22,929 bases of DNA from positions 1 through 22,929 of the forward strand of contig MFHJ01000050.1 of NCBI GenBank assembly GCA_001778545.1. The letters are read 5' to 3'. Positions 21,906 to 22,929 of the stretch are shown here, piece after piece; the stretch's first letter is position 1, and the number at the start of each line of letters is the position of its first letter. Under the pieces are notes generated by a model. It was not told the DNA's origin and made no database searches. It was given only the letters and a program-made list of their open reading frames with translations. The position numbers and the translations under genes were made by a program. Source of the stretch: Candidatus Giovannonibacteria bacterium RIFCSPHIGHO2_02_43_16 (GTDB lineage Bacteria > Patescibacteriota > Minisyncoccia > JACPKW01 > UBA11713).

Positions 21906-21933
21906 CACTATTTGCGCGATCGTGAGTATAGTG
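21906..21933. promoter_or_regulatory. CGATCG-centred palindrome between surface genes
   Basis: CACTAT, 5 nt, CGATCG, 5 nt, ATAGTG. It has the same outer arms and centre as the site over the PaaX-like promoter, with 1 nt less on each side. It lies about 90 bp upstream of the promoter of the 21720 operon and 25 bp after the stop of the 21959 gene. The rest of 21721-21958 holds nothing recognisable beyond the promoter. Confidence 0.5.
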
Positions 21934-21958
21934 ACGGATGACAAAAAATGAAAATGGG

Positions 21959-22929
21959 TTAATTCTCGGGGGGCGGTTCGGGTGCCGGAGTTAGTTCCGG
22001 TGTCGGAGCTGTCTCCGGAAGAATCTGCGGCTCGGCGTGTGGAGATTCGCTTGCCTCTGCCTCGAGAACTTCACCCTCGGGTTCACCGCCATCCGCGCTG
22101 TTGCCGCCAGTATTTGCCTCAACATTAACTTCATTTTCGACAATAGCGCTGTTGTCATTTTCCACCGTCACATCTCCTTCGCCGCCGCCCGAAATCTCCG
22201 TCACATTTGCATTCACGATATTTTCAACCTCCGCGCACGCGTCCGCGTCTCCAGTCATAATCATCACCGTCCCGCCCGCTTCGACTCGCGTGACCCGTAA
22301 CCTGTTTTCCCTGCACCCGCATCTATCGTTGCCATCATTACCGCCATCACTATGATCCCCTCCGCCGCCTGCGGTGAGCGACGTCGAACCGTCATGCCCA
22401 TGTCCGGGAAAATCAGGGAAATCCGGGAAGTCCGGAAAATCAGGGAAGTCAGGAAAGTCGGGGAAATCGCCATCCTCATCTTCGTCGCAATCGTCATCCT
22501 GCGGAGGATTCTTGCACGGCGATACTTTTTTCGCGTTATTAGTTTTCTCCACCCTGTCTTTCATATCCTCAAGTTCCTGATCCGAAACAGGATCCGGCTC
22601 CGGGAAATCCGCCGTCAAAAGCGCGTCCGCATCGTCGATAAGTTCCGAGATTGTTATGTCCTCTCCGGGAACAAGCGACTCGCCGACTCCGAAATAGGCA
22701 ACATTAAATTTGAGCGCCAGAAGTTCCCGCTCCAGCTTATCCGTCATATCCGCGTGCGCGTTTAACATATCTTCTGCCTCCTCCGGTGTTGATATTAAAA
22801 TCACGCCCACGGTTTGTGGGAGCAGGAGCACCCAATTCTCTTCGTGATTTTTCCAATATCCGCGCGAGCGTATCTCAAACTCCTCACAGCCCTCGATTTG
22901 CGCCGTAACATTGATCACATGCGCCTCGA
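21959..22929 (-). CDS. Surface protein with GYWKNH motif and DFP repeats (cut by right edge)
   Basis: The frame is open to the right edge, so the N-terminus, presumably with a signal peptide, is missing; the GTG at 22918 is probably internal. About 323 residues are visible. Near the edge CEEFEIRSRGYWKNHEENW matches a GYWKNH-type extracellular module frequent in Parcubacteria surface proteins. A charged region with seven DFP triplets follows, then a His/Gly/Asp stretch, a beta-rich Asn/Val/Glu segment (DNSAIVENEVNVEANTGG), and a Pro/Glu-rich C-terminus. There is no C-terminal membrane anchor or sorting signal. The high acidity and low complexity suggest an exposed, possibly cation-binding, envelope protein; the function is unknown. 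Confidence 0.8.
   Translation of the reverse strand, partial: EAHVINVTAQIEGCEEFEIRSRGYWKNHEENWVLLLPQTVGVILISTPEEAEDMLNAHADMTDKLERELLALKFNVAYFGVGESLVPGEDITISELIDDADALLTADFPEPDPVSDQELEDMKDRVEKTNNAKKVSPCKNPPQDDDCDEDEDGDFPDFPDFPDFPDFPDFPDFPGHGHDGSTSLTAGGGGDHSDGGNDGNDRCGCRENRLRVTRVEAGGTVMIMTGDADACAEVENIVNANVTEISGGGEGDVTVENDNSAIVENEVNVEANTGGNSADGGEPEGEVLEAEASESPHAEPQILPETAPTPELTPAPEPPPEN
22406..22468 (-). repeat. Seven 9-bp repeats encoding Asp-Phe-Pro
   Basis: 63 bp coding for DFP seven times in a row. Synonymous positions vary between units (gac/gat, ttc/ttt, four Pro codons), so the peptide repeat has been kept while the DNA has drifted. Confidence 0.92.

Noticed and set aside
22374..22580. Plus-strand frame with repeated Ser-Gly-Lys opposite the DFP array
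   Set aside because: It is the complement of the DFP repeat; the minus-strand frame extends much further and has recognisable surface-protein modules.

Overview
The window looks like a compact bacterial chromosome fragment from a Candidate Phyla Radiation (Patescibacteria, probably Parcubacteria-like) genome. This is inference, from these signs: very tight or overlapping core genes, a threonyl-tRNA synthetase stripped to catalytic and anticodon domains, a PaaX/Cas2-like regulator, several secreted proteins with peptidoglycan-binding or 'GYWKNH' modules joined by Pro/Thr- or Asp-rich linkers, and a REP-like GC palindrome of the kind seen in such genomes. No rRNA, tRNA, CRISPR array, insertion sequence or prophage was seen.

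Layout. 1-5590: information processing. rnhB (minus, cut by the left edge) and dnaE (plus) diverge from a 22-bp symmetric promoter; dnaE, thrS and miaA overlap end to end. 5580-7058: gatB (minus), convergent with miaA. 7174-8244: a MYG1-like putative phosphoesterase with a perfect consensus promoter, a strong Shine-Dalgarno and its own terminator. 8371-9400: a possible 20-residue-class micro-ORF, efp and a small membrane protein. 9397-11991: a large M1 aminopeptidase (minus). 12025-13222: an unrecognised 328-residue protein preceded by what reads as a complete transcription attenuator (leader peptide, antiterminator, terminator). 13240-13425: back-to-back hairpins resembling the 3' half of a group I intron. 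13477-14064: a TPR-like helical protein. 14134-17535: an adaptor/ATPase/permease export operon of MacAB type. 17602-22929: cell-surface proteins (peptidoglycan-binding/FnIII, CAP, CARDB-like/PG-binding, GYWKNH protein) interrupted by the PaaX/Cas2-like regulator.

Expression logic. Many genes have no Shine-Dalgarno; instead a -10 box (TANNNT, often TGnTANNNT) ends exactly 6 nt (sometimes 7) before the start codon, which puts the transcription start on the start codon: rnhB, dnaE, efp, the 9053 membrane protein, the adaptor gene, the PaaX-like gene and the leader peptide at 13187. In contrast the 7174-8244 and 12044-13030 genes have full -35/-10 promoters, 60-160 nt leaders, strong Shine-Dalgarno sequences and strong terminators, and look like self-contained cassettes. 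Four intergenic palindromes centred on CGATCG, one covering the promoter and start of the PaaX-like gene, are candidate operators.

The best candidate for an undescribed system is the 13222-12025 cassette: leaderless leader peptide, attenuator and a protein of unknown function, sitting next to a group I intron-like remnant.
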